This document shows, piece after piece, positions 24,502 to 33,545 of a stretch of 34,907 nucleotides of DNA. Location of the stretch: NCBI RefSeq assembly GCF_001043895.1, contig NZ_JTHF01000114.1:1-34907 (forward strand), in the 5' to 3' direction. A model generated the notes under the pieces. It did no database searches, was not told the DNA's origin, and saw only the letters and a program-made list of their open reading frames with translations. This stretch comes from Methylobacterium indicum. Lineage in GTDB: Bacteria; Pseudomonadota; Alphaproteobacteria; Rhizobiales; Beijerinckiaceae. The position numbers and the translations under genes are program-made. How positions within the stretch are numbered: the first letter of the stretch is position 1; each line of letters starts with the position of its first letter.

Positions 24502-26499
24502 TTACGCCGCCCGGATCTCGCCCAGGAAGCCGTCGACCTCCTGCTTGACAGTCAGCGATTGCGTCGCCAGCTCGGCGGCGGCCGCGAGCACCTGGGAGGC
24601 GGCGCCGCCGGTCTGGTCGGCGAGCGACAGCACGCGGGAGACGCTCGACGAGACGTCCTGGGTCCCGCGGGCCGCCTCGGTGGCGTTGCGGGAGATCTCG
24701 GCCGTCGCCGCGGTCTGCTCCACCACCGTCGCCGCGATGGCGCTGCTGATCTCGTTGAGCGCCGCGATCGTGCCGCCGATCTGCCGGATGGCGGCCCCCG
24801 CCTGACCGGTGGCGGCCTGGATCGCCGCGATCTGCCCGCCGATCTCCTCGGTCGCCCGCGCCGTCTGGCCGGCGAGTTCCTTGACCTCGGCGGCCACCAC
24901 CGCGAAGCCGCGGCCGGCCGCCCCGGCCCGGGCCGCCTCGATGGTGGCGTTCAAGGCCAGCAGGTTCGTCTGGTCGGCGATGGCCGAGATCGTGGTGACG
25001 GCGGCGCCGATCTGGGTCGCCGCGGTGCCGAGGCTCGCCATGGCGCCGTTCGTGGCCTCGGCCTCCTTCGCGGCATGGCCGGCAATCTCGCGCGACTGGA
25101 TCACCTGGCGCTCGATCTCGCGCAAGGAGGCCACCATCTCCTCCGCCGCGGAGGCGACGGTCTGGACGTTGGCGGAGGTCTCCTCGGCGGCGGCGCTGGA
25201 GGCGACCGCCTGGGCGTTGGTGCCGTCGGCGACCTGGTTCATCGAGCGGGCGGTGGCGTCGAGCTCGGTGGCCGCCGAGGTCACGATCCCGAGCGAGCCG
25301 GCGACCCGCTGCTGGAACGCGAGCACGAGGGCGTCGACCCGGTCGGCCCGGCGCTGGCGGGCGGAGGCCTGCGCCGCCTGGTCGGCCTCGAGCGCGAGCC
25401 GCGTGATCGCGTTCTGGCGAAACACCTCCACGGCGCGGGCCATCTCGCCCATCTCGTCGGTGGCGTCCTGGGACGGGATCGCGACGGCGGTCTCGCCCGC
25501 GGCCAGGCGGCTCATCGCGCGGGTCATGCCGGAGATCGGGCGGGTGATGCCGCGGGCGATCAGGATCGCCAGGGTGAGGCTGATCGCCAGGATGACCGCC
25601 AGGAGTCCGGCCTGCACCCCCTTGGCGGAGTCCATCGTGGCGAGGCTGTGATCGCTGATCGTCTCGAGCGCCGCGTCGAGCTTGCCGCGCACCAGCGTGC
25701 CGGCGGCGGCGATGGCCTCGGCCTGGGGCTTCAGGTTTCGGTCGTAGAGGGCCTCGCTCTCCAGCATCGCGGCGGCCGCCGCCGTGATGTGGCCGTTGAG
25801 GCGATGCAGCGTCTCCTCCAGGGTGCCGAGGTCGCGCTTCTGCGCCGGGCTCAGGTTCAGGGTCTTCAGCTTGCCGATCGTCGCCTCGGCGCTGGTGAAG
25901 TGTCCGGCCGAGAGCGTGCGGGTCTTCGGATCCGTGGTGGCGAGGAAGCGCCAGTTCATCACCCGGAACAGCAGCAGGATCCGCTCGATCTCGACCGCCT
26001 GGGCCAGGATCTCCTCGTCGCCACCCGCACGCAGCTGGGCAACGAGGGCCCCCGAGGCCTTGGTCAGGTCGTCGCCCGCGGTGTAGACGCCGGCCTTGTT
26101 GTCGCGGATCTGCACGCCGAGCGCGACGAATTTCGGCACCTCCGCGGCGAGGCGGTTCGACCTCTCGCGCAGGTCGGCGTAAAGCGCCCGCCGCTCGTCC
26201 GACAAGGCGCGCTTCATCAGCCCGTCGGCGAGCTGCGAGGCCTCGGACAGGCTCGCCTGCATCCCGGCGGCCATCTCGGCGGTCTGCGTCGTCCGGTACT
26301 TGAGGCTCTGGGCCGCGAAGCGCTCGGTCAGGCCGTTCAGCGTGTAGAGCTCCCGCGCCGCCTGCTCGAGCTGCGCTTTCTGCGTGAACAAATCGTCGAG
26401 CTGGCCGGTCTGCCGGTACGAGAAGCCACCCATCACCGCGACCAGCACCGCCAGGATCGCGAAGCCGCCATACAGCCGCGCACGCAAGGGAACTCTCAT
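24502..26499 (-). CDS. Methyl-accepting chemotaxis protein
   Basis: This is a transmembrane chemoreceptor of 665 residues. The first membrane helix is at about residues 8-28 ([18 protein letters not shown]). A long helical periplasmic sensor region of about 270 residues follows, then the second helix ([20 protein letters not shown]) running into a HAMP domain ([20 protein letters not shown]). The signalling domain has the hairpin-tip region [20 protein letters not shown] then [20 protein letters not shown], which contacts CheA/CheW. It lacks a C-terminal NWETF-type tether, ending in GEIRAA. The ATG at 26499 is chosen because the membrane anchor begins there; the upstream frame is AT-rich promoter-like DNA. 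The ligand is unknown. Confidence 0.94.
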   Translation of the reverse strand: MRVPLRARLYGGFAILAVLVAVMGGFSYRQTGQLDDLFTQKAQLEQAARELYTLNGLTERFAAQSLKYRTTQTAEMAAGMQASLSEASQLADGLMKRALSDERRALYADLRERSNRLAAEVPKFVALGVQIRDNKAGVYTAGDDLTKASGALVAQLRAGGDEEILAQAVEIERILLLFRVMNWRFLATTDPKTRTLSAGHFTSAEATIGKLKTLNLSPAQKRDLGTLEETLHRLNGHITAAAAAMLESEALYDRNLKPQAEAIAAAGTLVRGKLDAALETISDHSLATMDSAKGVQAGLLAVILAISLTLAILIARGITRPISGMTRAMSRLAAGETAVAIPSQDATDEMGEMARAVEVFRQNAITRLALEADQAAQASARQRRADRVDALVLAFQQRVAGSLGIVTSAATELDATARSMNQVADGTNAQAVASSAAAEETSANVQTVASAAEEMVASLREIERQVIQSREIAGHAAKEAEATNGAMASLGTAATQIGAAVTTISAIADQTNLLALNATIEAARAGAAGRGFAVVAAEVKELAGQTARATEEIGGQIAAIQAATGQAGAAIRQIGGTIAALNEISSAIAATVVEQTAATAEISRNATEAARGTQDVSSSVSRVLSLADQTGGAASQVLAAAAELATQSLTVKQEVDGFLGEIRAA

Positions 26500-27020
26500 C
26501 GGACCGTCCGTCACTATCGATCGCCAACGTGGACCGGACGCTACGACAGGTTCCGGAACGTTTCGTAAATTCAGCAATATTTTTTTGATCAAGTCCAATA
26601 TTACTGGCGGCATGATCAATTCGGTACGTGGGATCGTCGAGACGCCTGTTTCCTCTCATGAGGCTGGGAACGCCCGAAGCGAAAACCAAGCATCGGCAGG
26701 ATCAGAGCGTGTGGCTGACAGACTTGGCACTGCCTCATATGAAGGCAGAATGCGCAAATTTTGGCTCGACGCGAGAGCGGGCGCGTCGCGCATTGGTTGC
26801 CACGACTTCGAACGATTGCTCGGCGTGAGATAGGTGGACGGTGCACTGACGCCGGCTCACGGCGCATCCAGCAGTGTCCCATCGATCGCTCGGCGATCGC
26901 TGCGTGATGCGGAAACCGGCCCCGCTCGGGCATGCGGGACTTGCGGGTCCGCCGCGGGGGCTGGTGATCCCGTTGTCGGAAGGGATATTCCGAAAATCCG
27001 ATCGTACCGCCGCCGGATCC
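26500..27020. other. Gene-free stretch with AT-rich promoter region
   Basis: I see no gene between the chemoreceptor and the DUF1186 gene. At 26560-26610 the DNA is unusually AT-rich for this window (runs AATATTTTTTTGATC and AATATTACT) and probably holds the chemoreceptor promoter on the minus strand, beside a perfect GTTCCGGAAC palindrome at 26550-26559. From about 26640 to 26830 the base use is also less GC-rich than around it, without a convincing frame on either strand. It may be a decayed insertion. Confidence 0.4.
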
Positions 27021-27959
27021 TCAGCGCCCCCGCGGCAGCGGCGGCAGGGCCGCGAATCCCTGCTCGACCTTGTCGAGGCAGCACTTCTTGAACTTCTTGC
27101 CGCTGCCGCAGGGACAGGGATCGTTGCGGCCGACATCACGATAGGGATTGCGCTCGGGGATCGGGAAACCGTCCTCGTCGAGGTCGGGCCGGTGAGCGTC
27201 GGCGCCCTCGCGGGTGTGCTCCAGCGCGCCGATCGGGTCGTCGAGATAGTCGATCAGCAGGTCGTCAAAGCGCTGGCGGCTCTTCGGGCGCAGGCGGGCC
27301 TCCTTCAGGGTCTCCTGCACCGTCTCCCAATCGACGACGTTGCCGGCGTTGCGGCCGTCCTTACGCGCGGCCTTGAGGCGGGGGACGAGGTCGTCGAAGC
27401 CCAAGAGCGAGACCGCGTCCTCCCAGCCCTGCCAGACCTCCTCGTCCTCGGGCGAGGCCAGCCGCTCGGTATCGAACCGGACCAGGAATGCCTTCGCCGC
27501 CTCGCGGTCGATGCGCCCGTCGGCGGTGAGCAGCGCCAGCGCATGGAAGAGCTGCATCCGGGCGATGCCGACCGGCGCCTCGCCGGCGATGGCCCCGAGC
27601 AGGCGCTCGACGTCGCCGTCGAAGCTGGCGGCGACCAGGCCCGACAGGGTACTGGGGTAATCCTCGCCGAGCGCCGCCGCGATCGCGTCGTCGTCGCGGC
27701 GCAGGAGGCGCATCAGCGGCGCGTGGATCCGGACGTTCCGGGCCGAGGCCAGGACGTGGATGCCCCAGAACAGCAGGGTCCGCTCGGGCTCGGTCAGGCT
27801 CTCGCCCTCGCCGTCGGCGGCTCGGTCGAGGATCGCCAGGACCGGCTCGGCGATCACCTCCGGCGCCGCCAGCGCCCGCCGGAGGGCCTCCTCCGGCAGG
27901 TAGGTCGCCGCCGAGAGCTCCCGGACCGGATCGGGCGCCGCCATGTCCGTCCCTGCCAT
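27021..27959 (-). CDS. DUF1186 protein with C-terminal SEC-C zinc motif
   Basis: This 312-residue cytoplasmic protein has an N-terminal helical region of the DUF1186 type (TLLFWGIHVLASARNVRIHA, then PLMRLLRRDDDAI). Its C-terminal SEC-C zinc-binding motif is NDPCPCGSGKKFKKCC, with Cys282, Cys284, Cys293 and Cys294. SEC-C motifs occur at the end of SecA and in many proteins of unknown role, and bind zinc and partner proteins. The helical part may be a repeat-type scaffold. The ATG at 27959 has GGAG six bases upstream. It lies 60 bases after pheT on the same strand and may be transcribed with the translation operon. No enzymatic function can be assigned. Confidence 0.85.
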   Translation of the reverse strand: MAGTDMAAPDPVRELSAATYLPEEALRRALAAPEVIAEPVLAILDRAADGEGESLTEPERTLLFWGIHVLASARNVRIHAPLMRLLRRDDDAIAAALGEDYPSTLSGLVAASFDGDVERLLGAIAGEAPVGIARMQLFHALALLTADGRIDREAAKAFLVRFDTERLASPEDEEVWQGWEDAVSLLGFDDLVPRLKAARKDGRNAGNVVDWETVQETLKEARLRPKSRQRFDDLLIDYLDDPIGALEHTREGADAHRPDLDEDGFPIPERNPYRDVGRNDPCPCGSGKKFKKCCLDKVEQGFAALPPLPRGR

Positions 27960-28019
27960 GCCCGTCTCCTCCTCGTCCGTCCCCGCCGGCGGCGCGCGAC
28001 GCGCCGCCAGACGCCTCGC

Positions 28020-30443
28020 TCAGCCCCGCAGGGTCGCGCCGGTCTTGCGCGTCACCTCGGCGACGATTTTTTGGCTCACCGCCTCGATCTCGGCATCGGT
28101 GAGGGTGCGGTCGGTCGGCTGGAGCCGCACCGCCACGGCGACGGACTTCTGGTCCTCGCCGATCCCCGCGCCCTCGTAGACGTCGAACACCTCGATGCCG
28201 GTCACGAGGGTGCGCTCGGCGCCTTGCACCGCCTTCAGGATGTCGCCGGCCGCGACCTGGCGCGAGACCACGAAGGCGAAGTCGCGGGTGAGCGGCTGGA
28301 AGTCCGGCAGGCTGGCGGCCGGCTTCATCTTGGTCGGCCGGTGCTTCGGGAGCGGCAAGGCGTCCAGCGTGATCTCGCACACCACCACCGGGCCCTTGAT
28401 GTCGAGGGCCTTCAGCACCCGCGGATGCAGCTCGCCGAAGAACCCGACCGGGTTGCGCGGCCCGAATTGCAGCGTGCCGGAGCGGCCGGGATGCAGCCAG
28501 TCCGGCCCGCCGGCGACGACCTGGAGGCCGCCGGTCGGCACGCCGAGGGAGGTCAGCAGCGCCAGCGCGTCGGCCTTGGCCTCGAAGGCGTCGACGGGCT
28601 TGACCGCGCCGTCCCAGTGCCGGCCGGCGCCGCCATGGCGGGCGGAGCCGCGGCGGAGCGCCGTCGCCTTGGTGGTCTGGCCCTCGGGCTGGTCGGAGGC
28701 GAAGCACTGCCCGACCTCGAACAGGGCGACGTCGCCGTATCCGCGGTCGGCGTTGCGCTGCGCAGCGCGGGCGAGACCCGGGACCAGGCTCGGGCGCATG
28801 TCCGACAGGTCGGCGGCGATGGGGTTCGCCAGCGCCAGTTCCGGCTTGCCGCCGCCGAACAGGGTGGCGTCGTCATGCGCGATGAACGACCAGGTCACCG
28901 CCTCGACGAGGCCGCGGGCGGCGAATTCGCGCTTGGCCTGCCGGGTGCGCTTCTGCATCACCGTCAGGACCGGGCGGATCACCGTCGCCTCGATCCGCGG
29001 CAGGGGCTTGGGCTCGATCCGGTCGAGGCCGGCGATGCGCACGATCTCCTCGACGAGGTCGGCCTTGCCCTCGACGTCGGGCCGCCAGGACGGCGAGAGC
29101 ACCTTCACCCGGTCGCCCGAGCCGGCGACGTGGAAGCCGAGCGATTCCAGCGTCACCTTCATCTCGGGCCGCGGCAGGTCGAGGCCGGACAGCCGGCGCA
29201 CCTCGGTCCACGGGAAGTCGATGATGCGATCGGTATCCGGCACCTCGCCCGACACGGTGGCCTGGCTCGGGGTGCCGCCGCACAGGTCGAGCACGAGCTT
29301 CGTCGCGAGATCGAGACCCGGCAGGGCGAAGGCCGGATCGACCCCGCGCTCGAAGCGATAGCGAGCATCCGTCACGATGCCGAGGCGGCGCCCCGTGCGG
29401 GCGATGGTGAGCGGGTCCCACAGGGCCGACTCGATCAGCACGTCGGTCGTGCCCTCGTCGCAGCCCGAATGCTCAGCCCCCATGATGCCGGCGATCGACT
29501 CGACGCCGGCCTCGTCGGCGATGACGATCGCACCGTCGTCGAGCCGGTAGGTCCGCCCGTCGAGGGCCACGATCTCTTCGCCCTCGCGGGCGCGGCGCAC
29601 GGTGAGGGCGCCCTTCACCTTGGCGGCGTCGAAGACGTGGAGCGGCCGGCCGCGGTCGAAGGTGACGTAGTTGGTGATGTCGACGAGCGCATTGATCGGC
29701 CGCAGGCCGATGGCGGTCAGGCGCCGGCGCATCCATTCGGGCGACGGCCCGTTCTTGACGCCGCGCACCAGCCGCAACCCGAAGAGCGGGCAGAGGTGCG
29801 CGTCCTCCGGCGCGAAGTCGCGGGTGACCGTGACCGGGCAGGCCCCCTCCCCGCGCACCGGCGCCAGCTGCTCGCGCCTGAGCGTGCCGATGCCGGCCGC
29901 CGCGAGGTCGCGGGCGATGCCGGAGATGCCGGTGCAGTCGGGCCGGTTCGGCGTCAGGTTGATCTCGATCACCGGATCGTCGAGGCCGGCGAAGGCCGCA
30001 TAGGCCTGGCCCACCGGAGCGTCGGCGGGCAGATCGAGGATGCCGTCATGGTCGTCCGACAGGCCGAGCTCGGAGCCCGAGCACAGCATGCCGCGGCTCT
30101 CGACGCCGCGGATCACGCCGACCGACAGGGTGATGTTCTTGCCCGGCACGTAGGTGCCGGGGGGCGCGAACACCGTCTTCATGCCGGCCCGCGCGTTCGG
30201 CGCGCCGCAGACCACCTGGACGGGGGCGCCCTCGCCGGTATCGACGGAGCAGACCCGCAGGCGGTCGGCGTTCGGGTGCTGCTCGGCGGTGAGCACTGCG
30301 GCGATGCGGTAGGCCGAGAGATCCGCGGCCTTGTCCTCGACGCGCTCGACCTCCAGCCCGATGCGGGTCAGCGTCTCGACGATCACGTCGAGGGAGGCAT
30401 CGGTGTCGAGGTGGTCCTTGAGCCAGGAGAGGGTGAATTTCAT
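28020..30443 (-). CDS. pheT: Phenylalanyl-tRNA synthetase beta subunit
   Basis: PheT (807 residues) is the beta chain of the alpha2-beta2 enzyme that charges tRNA-Phe. The order of domains is normal: an N-terminal tRNA-binding OB fold ([17 protein letters not shown]), the B3/B4 editing domain, the B5 domain, the pseudo-catalytic core ([20 protein letters not shown]) and the C-terminal FDX-ACB anticodon-binding domain ([20 protein letters not shown], then [17 protein letters not shown]). The ATG at 30443 has AGAGG about ten bases upstream. In most bacteria pheT directly follows pheS; here two small genes (30463-31269) separate them on the same strand. Confidence 0.97.
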   Translation of the reverse strand: MKFTLSWLKDHLDTDASLDVIVETLTRIGLEVERVEDKAADLSAYRIAAVLTAEQHPNADRLRVCSVDTGEGAPVQVVCGAPNARAGMKTVFAPPGTYVPGKNITLSVGVIRGVESRGMLCSGSELGLSDDHDGILDLPADAPVGQAYAAFAGLDDPVIEINLTPNRPDCTGISGIARDLAAAGIGTLRREQLAPVRGEGACPVTVTRDFAPEDAHLCPLFGLRLVRGVKNGPSPEWMRRRLTAIGLRPINALVDITNYVTFDRGRPLHVFDAAKVKGALTVRRAREGEEIVALDGRTYRLDDGAIVIADEAGVESIAGIMGAEHSGCDEGTTDVLIESALWDPLTIARTGRRLGIVTDARYRFERGVDPAFALPGLDLATKLVLDLCGGTPSQATVSGEVPDTDRIIDFPWTEVRRLSGLDLPRPEMKVTLESLGFHVAGSGDRVKVLSPSWRPDVEGKADLVEEIVRIAGLDRIEPKPLPRIEATVIRPVLTVMQKRTRQAKREFAARGLVEAVTWSFIAHDDATLFGGGKPELALANPIAADLSDMRPSLVPGLARAAQRNADRGYGDVALFEVGQCFASDQPEGQTTKATALRRGSARHGGAGRHWDGAVKPVDAFEAKADALALLTSLGVPTGGLQVVAGGPDWLHPGRSGTLQFGPRNPVGFFGELHPRVLKALDIKGPVVVCEITLDALPLPKHRPTKMKPAASLPDFQPLTRDFAFVVSRQVAAGDILKAVQGAERTLVTGIEVFDVYEGAGIGEDQKSVAVAVRLQPTDRTLTDAEIEAVSQKIVAEVTRKTGATLRG

Positions 30444-30462
30444 CGGGATAAAACCTCTCGGC

Positions 30463-30949
30463 TCAGACGAGCCGGGCCTTGGTGATGAGAAGGACGGCCA
30501 GGCGGCGGCACTGGTCGTCGTCGAGGGATTCGAGGTCGGAGATGGTCTTGCGAGCGCGGGCGACCGTGCTGCGTGCTTCCTCGCGGCTGATGTCGAGGCT
30601 CGGCGGGCTGTAATCCGCCAGATGTCGGAGCGCCTGCAGCTCGGCGAAGTTGATGCCGATCTCGGCGACGGCTGCGCTGATCTCGGCTGCCTCGCGCCCG
30701 CTCAGCCGTTTCCTGATCTGCGCGTGATCGAGCAGTCGGTAGATCGGTTCCGTCAACGCAGCATCGCGCCTCCAGAGGCCGAGCGCGCGTGCAGATGAAG
30801 CAGACCCCGTGGAACACCGCGTAGTACGCGCTGCTGACGGCGCGCCGCATCGCGGCCCTCTGCAGGTTGCGGCGGCCGCGCTGATCCGAGAGCAGGTCGG
30901 CGACGACGAGGAGATCGTAGACGAGGGGATTGCCGAGGCGCGGCATCAC
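30463..30949 (-). pseudogene. HEPN-like protein gene with a frameshift
   Basis: The first frame (ATG 30946 or GTG 30949) encodes LQRAAMRRAVSSAYYAVFHG, the signature first helices of a HEPN-fold protein, but then runs into sequence without family character. Another frame continues the fold: LTEPIYRLLDHAQIRK, then [20 protein letters not shown], then [20 protein letters not shown], ending at 30463. Joining the frames near 30789-30793 (in CACGCGCGC on the coding strand) gives one protein of about 161 residues, reading ...VCFIC-RALGLWRRDAALTEPIYRLLDH. A two-base loss or one-base gain explains it. HEPN proteins are often ribonuclease toxins or their relatives. The start overlaps the acidic gene upstream, and pheT follows. 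A sequencing error or programmed frameshift remains possible. Confidence 0.75.
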
Positions 30950-31269
30950 GCGTCCTCTTCCTCATCCCATTCGATCTCGTCGTCCTCATCGTTCTCGTCG
31001 CCCGCGAAATCGTCCGCGTAGATGAACCGGAGATAGGGGAAGCGCTCCTCCCCCTTCTCGAGCAGGGTCATCCGCAAAGCCACGTGCGCGGCGCTGGATT
31101 CAGCGCCGCCGGCCGCCTCCGAGCCGAGCTTGAAGTGGGCAGTGAAGAGCAGCGCCGGATCGTCGTCGTGGTCGTAGCCCGCGCGCAGCTCCGCCCGCTC
31201 ATAGCCGGAGGCGGCGAGGTGGCGAGTCAGGACCTCGTCGGCGATCACCAGGATCTCGTTCTCGGTCAT
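30946..31269 (-). CDS. Small acidic protein paired with the HEPN-like gene
   Basis: This is a 107-residue uncharacterised protein. The N-terminal part (LVIADEVLTRHLAASGYER) is helical; the middle has GYDHDDDPALLFTAHFKLG, suggestive of a small alpha/beta domain, then LRMTLLEKGEERFPYLRFIY. The C-terminus is extremely acidic (DENDEDDEIEWDEEEDA). Its stop codon overlaps the start of the HEPN-like gene (GTGATG at 30949-30944), so the two are coupled. An acidic partner immediately before a HEPN protein recalls a toxin-antitoxin arrangement, but this is inference. It begins 25 bases after pheS, so it is expressed with the synthetase operon. Confidence 0.7.
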   Translation of the reverse strand: MTENEILVIADEVLTRHLAASGYERAELRAGYDHDDDPALLFTAHFKLGSEAAGGAESSAAHVALRMTLLEKGEERFPYLRFIYADDFAGDENDEDDEIEWDEEEDA

Positions 31270-31294
31270 CGGATGCCTCGTGAAGGCAGAAAAA

Positions 31295-32377
31295 TCAGCC
31301 GGTCAGGCCGCCGACCAGGCTCGGGATGTCGAGGGGCCGGAAGCCGTAATGCTCGAGCCAGCGGACATCCGCCTCGAAGAACGGGCGCAGGTCCGGCATG
31401 CCGTATTTGAGCATCGCGATCCGGTCGATGCCCATGCCCCAGGCGAAGCCCTGGACGGAATCCGGGTCGAGGCCGCAATTGCGCAGCACGTTGGGGTGGA
31501 CCATGCCGCAGCCGAGGATCTCGAGCCAGTCGTCGCCCTCGCCGAAGCGGATCTCGCCGCCCTTGCGCGAGCACTGGATGTCGACCTCGGCCGAGGGCTC
31601 GGTGAAGGGGAAGAACGACGGCCGGAAGCGCATCTTCACGCTGTCGACCTCGAAGAACGCCTTGCAGAACTCTTCCAGGATCCACTTCAGATGGGCGATG
31701 TTGGCCTGCTTGTCGATCACCAGGCCCTCGACCTGGTGGAACATCGGGGTGTGGGTCTGGTCGGAATCGTGCCGGTAGGTGCGGCCCGGACAGATCACCC
31801 GGATCGGCGGCTGCACGTTGCGCATGGTGCGGACCTGCACCGGCGAGGTGTGGGTGCGCAGGAGCTTGCGCTTCCCGTCCCGGTCGGGCCGCAGGAAGAA
31901 GGTGTCGTGCATCTCCCGGGCCGGATGGCCCTCGGGGAAGTTGAGCGCCGTGAAGTTGAGGTCGTCGGTCTCGACGTCGGGCCCTTCCGCGATCGAGAAG
32001 CCCATATCGCCGAAGATCGCCGTGATCTCGTCCATCACCTGGGTGATCGGGTGGATGCGGCCGCGGGTCTCGGGCCCCTCGCGCACCGGCAGGGTCACGT
32101 CGATCCGCTCGGCGGACAGCCGCGCCGTCAGCGCGGCTTCCGCCAGCGTCTCGCGCCGCGACTGGATCGCGCCCTGGACGCGGTCGCGCAGGCCGTTGAT
32201 CAGCGGCCCCTGCTCCTTGCGGGCCTCGGGGCTCATGCCGCCTAGCGTCTTCAGCAGCTCGGAGACGGCGCCCTTCTTGCCGAGGGCGGCGACGCGCACA
32301 CCCTCGAGCGCGGCCTCGTCGGCGGCGCCGGTGACCTGGGCGAGGAGATCGGTTTCGAGGCTGGTGAGATCGGTCAT
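31295..32377 (-). CDS. pheS: Phenylalanyl-tRNA synthetase alpha subunit
   Basis: PheS (360 residues) is the catalytic chain of phenylalanyl-tRNA synthetase. It has an N-terminal coiled-coil that binds tRNA (about residues 1-85) and a class II core with [19 protein letters not shown], the motif 2 region [11 protein letters not shown] followed by [20 protein letters not shown], and motif 3 [39 protein letters not shown] near the start is typical. The start is ATG 32377, 90 bases after a terminator-like hairpin that separates it from rplT. That hairpin may make pheS partly dependent on read-through from rpmI-rplT or on its own promoter. Confidence 0.97.
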   Translation of the reverse strand: MTDLTSLETDLLAQVTGAADEAALEGVRVAALGKKGAVSELLKTLGGMSPEARKEQGPLINGLRDRVQGAIQSRRETLAEAALTARLSAERIDVTLPVREGPETRGRIHPITQVMDEITAIFGDMGFSIAEGPDVETDDLNFTALNFPEGHPAREMHDTFFLRPDRDGKRKLLRTHTSPVQVRTMRNVQPPIRVICPGRTYRHDSDQTHTPMFHQVEGLVIDKQANIAHLKWILEEFCKAFFEVDSVKMRFRPSFFPFTEPSAEVDIQCSRKGGEIRFGEGDDWLEILGCGMVHPNVLRNCGLDPDSVQGFAWGMGIDRIAMLKYGMPDLRPFFEADVRWLEHYGFRPLDIPSLVGGLTG

Positions 32378-32463
32378 GGTCTGCTCAATCGGGCTCGCGG
32401 ATGCCCTGCAACGCGCCGCCCCGCCCCGTCAACCCGGAGCGCCGGAAACGACCCGCGCAACGC

Positions 32464-32488
32464 AAAACGGCCCGCGCGGGCGGGCCGT
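32464..32488 (-). terminator. Terminator or attenuator between rplT and pheS
   Basis: ACGGCCCGC pairs perfectly with GCGGGCCGT around a four-base loop, followed on the minus strand by TTTT. It ends rpmI-rplT transcripts and lies 87 bases before pheS. I see no Phe-rich leader peptide that would make it a classical attenuator. Confidence 0.75.
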
Positions 32489-32544
32489 GATGGTGGTCTC
32501 TTCGAAGGGCCCGCGCGAGGGTGCGGACCCGGACGCGACCGGCG

Positions 32545-32922
32545 TTAGGCCGCCTTGACGAGCTCGGCCGGCAGAGCGGACTTCGCCTTCTCGACCACGG
32601 CGACGAAGGCCGCCGGCTCGTGGATGGCGAGCTCGGAGAGCGCCTTGCGGTCGACCTGCACGCCGGCCTTGGCCAGGCCGTCGATGAAGCGCGAGTAGGT
32701 CAGGCCGTGCGGGCGGACCGCGGCGTTGATGCGCTGGATCCACAGGGCGCGGAAGTTGCGCTTCTTGTTCTTACGATCGCGGTAGGCATATTGCATGCCC
32801 TTCTCGACCGCCTGCTTGGCGATCCGGATCGTATTCTTGCGCCGGCCGTAATAGCCCTTGGCGGCCTTGAAAACCTTCTTGTGCTTGGCGTGGCTGGTCA
32901 CGCCGCGCTTGACGCGGGCCAT
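32545..32922 (-). CDS. rplT: 50S ribosomal protein L20
   Basis: L20 (125 residues) binds 23S rRNA early in assembly of the large subunit. The sequence is typical: [20 protein letters not shown], then [20 protein letters not shown], the basic [20 protein letters not shown], and [20 protein letters not shown]. In other bacteria L20 also represses its own operon by binding the leader mRNA; I do not see that site here. It follows rpmI by 66 bases and is closed by the hairpin at 32464-32488. infC, which often starts this operon, is not upstream of rpmI. Confidence 0.98.
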   Translation of the reverse strand: MARVKRGVTSHAKHKKVFKAAKGYYGRRKNTIRIAKQAVEKGMQYAYRDRKNKKRNFRALWIQRINAAVRPHGLTYSRFIDGLAKAGVQVDRKALSELAIHEPAAFVAVVEKAKSALPAELVKAA

Positions 32923-32988
32923 GGTGATCTCCTGGGATTTCTACGAAACAGATGCGGGACGAAGCGTCTTCTTTGGCGAAGCCGGTCC

Positions 32989-33192
32989 TTAGCGGGCGTT
33001 CGGCAGGAAGTACTTCTTCACGTTGGCGGCGTCGCCCTCGAACAGGGTGGTCGTGCCGCGCAGGTTGCGGATCTGCTTCGTGGTCCGCTTGATCATGCCG
33101 TGGCGCTTGCCGGCCTGGGCGTACATGACCTTGCCGGTCCCGGTGATCTTGAAGCGCTTCTTGGCGCCCGACTTGGTCTTCAGCTTGGGCAT
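32989..33192 (-). CDS. rpmI: 50S ribosomal protein L35
   Basis: L35 (67 residues) is a small, very basic large-subunit protein. [20 protein letters not shown] and the middle [20 protein letters not shown] are unmistakable, with the usual end [10 protein letters not shown]. The ATG at 33192 is preceded by AGGAGAG, a strong ribosome-binding site, which excludes the longer in-frame extension starting at 33234. It is the first gene of rpmI-rplT-(pheS...). Its promoter must lie in the 353-base gap upstream. Confidence 0.98.
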
Positions 33193-33545
33193 TTTGCTCT
33201 CCTGACGCGAACTCCACCTCCCGAGTCCCGCCACGGGGCGGATCCCGACGATCGTCGATCGATCGATGGTGGAGCGACACGAACCGCCACGGCAGCCCTC
33301 ACGGCCGGGCGGTTCAGCGAGGCGCGTGCCATAGCAGGGACCGGGGCTTCACGCAATCGTCGCATCGTCGTGCGCTTCGCCCCTGTGGGAGGCGGGAACG
33401 ATCGTCCGCTCGCCCTGGCGTTGTGCGCTGCACCGGAACAATAAGCGCGGGTACGCGGTTTCGTTCATGTCCCGCTCAGGCCCCATCCTGCTTAGTCCCC
33501 GCCAACGTTGATCCGCCCCCGTTTGGCGTCTCAGGAGATTTCCTC
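33193..33545. other. Gene-free region between divergent rpmI and glycosyltransferase genes
   Basis: No gene is visible here. It must contain the promoters for rpmI (minus) and the glycosyltransferase (plus). A cluster of overlapping CGATCG motifs (about 33248-33267) stands out. I found no recognisable ribosomal-protein leader or infC. Confidence 0.4.

Noticed and set aside
26616..26933. Possible transposase fragment in the gene-free stretch
   Set aside because: No DDE motif or insertion-sequence family motif could be recognised in any frame, so only the unusual composition is reported.
26874..30485. Very long open frame (about 1200 codons) on the plus strand opposite pheT and the DUF1186 gene
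   Set aside because: It is antisense to two clear protein families. Its translation is a low-complexity mix of Arg, Gly, Asp, Leu and Val, typical of the mirror frame in DNA with a very GC-rich third codon position.
30463..30756. Treating the 97-residue downstream piece of the HEPN gene as an independent gene from TTG
   Set aside because: It has no ribosome-binding site, and the codons just upstream in the same frame (ALGLWRRDAA) continue the HEPN fold, so it is the second half of a broken gene.
30753..30989. Arginine-rich open frame overlapping the HEPN-like gene
   Set aside because: It crosses the end of the acidic-protein gene and lacks family features. The HEPN signature lies in the other two frames.
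33193..33545. infC upstream of rpmI
   Set aside because: No frame resembling translation initiation factor IF-3 exists there on either strand. The gene must be elsewhere.
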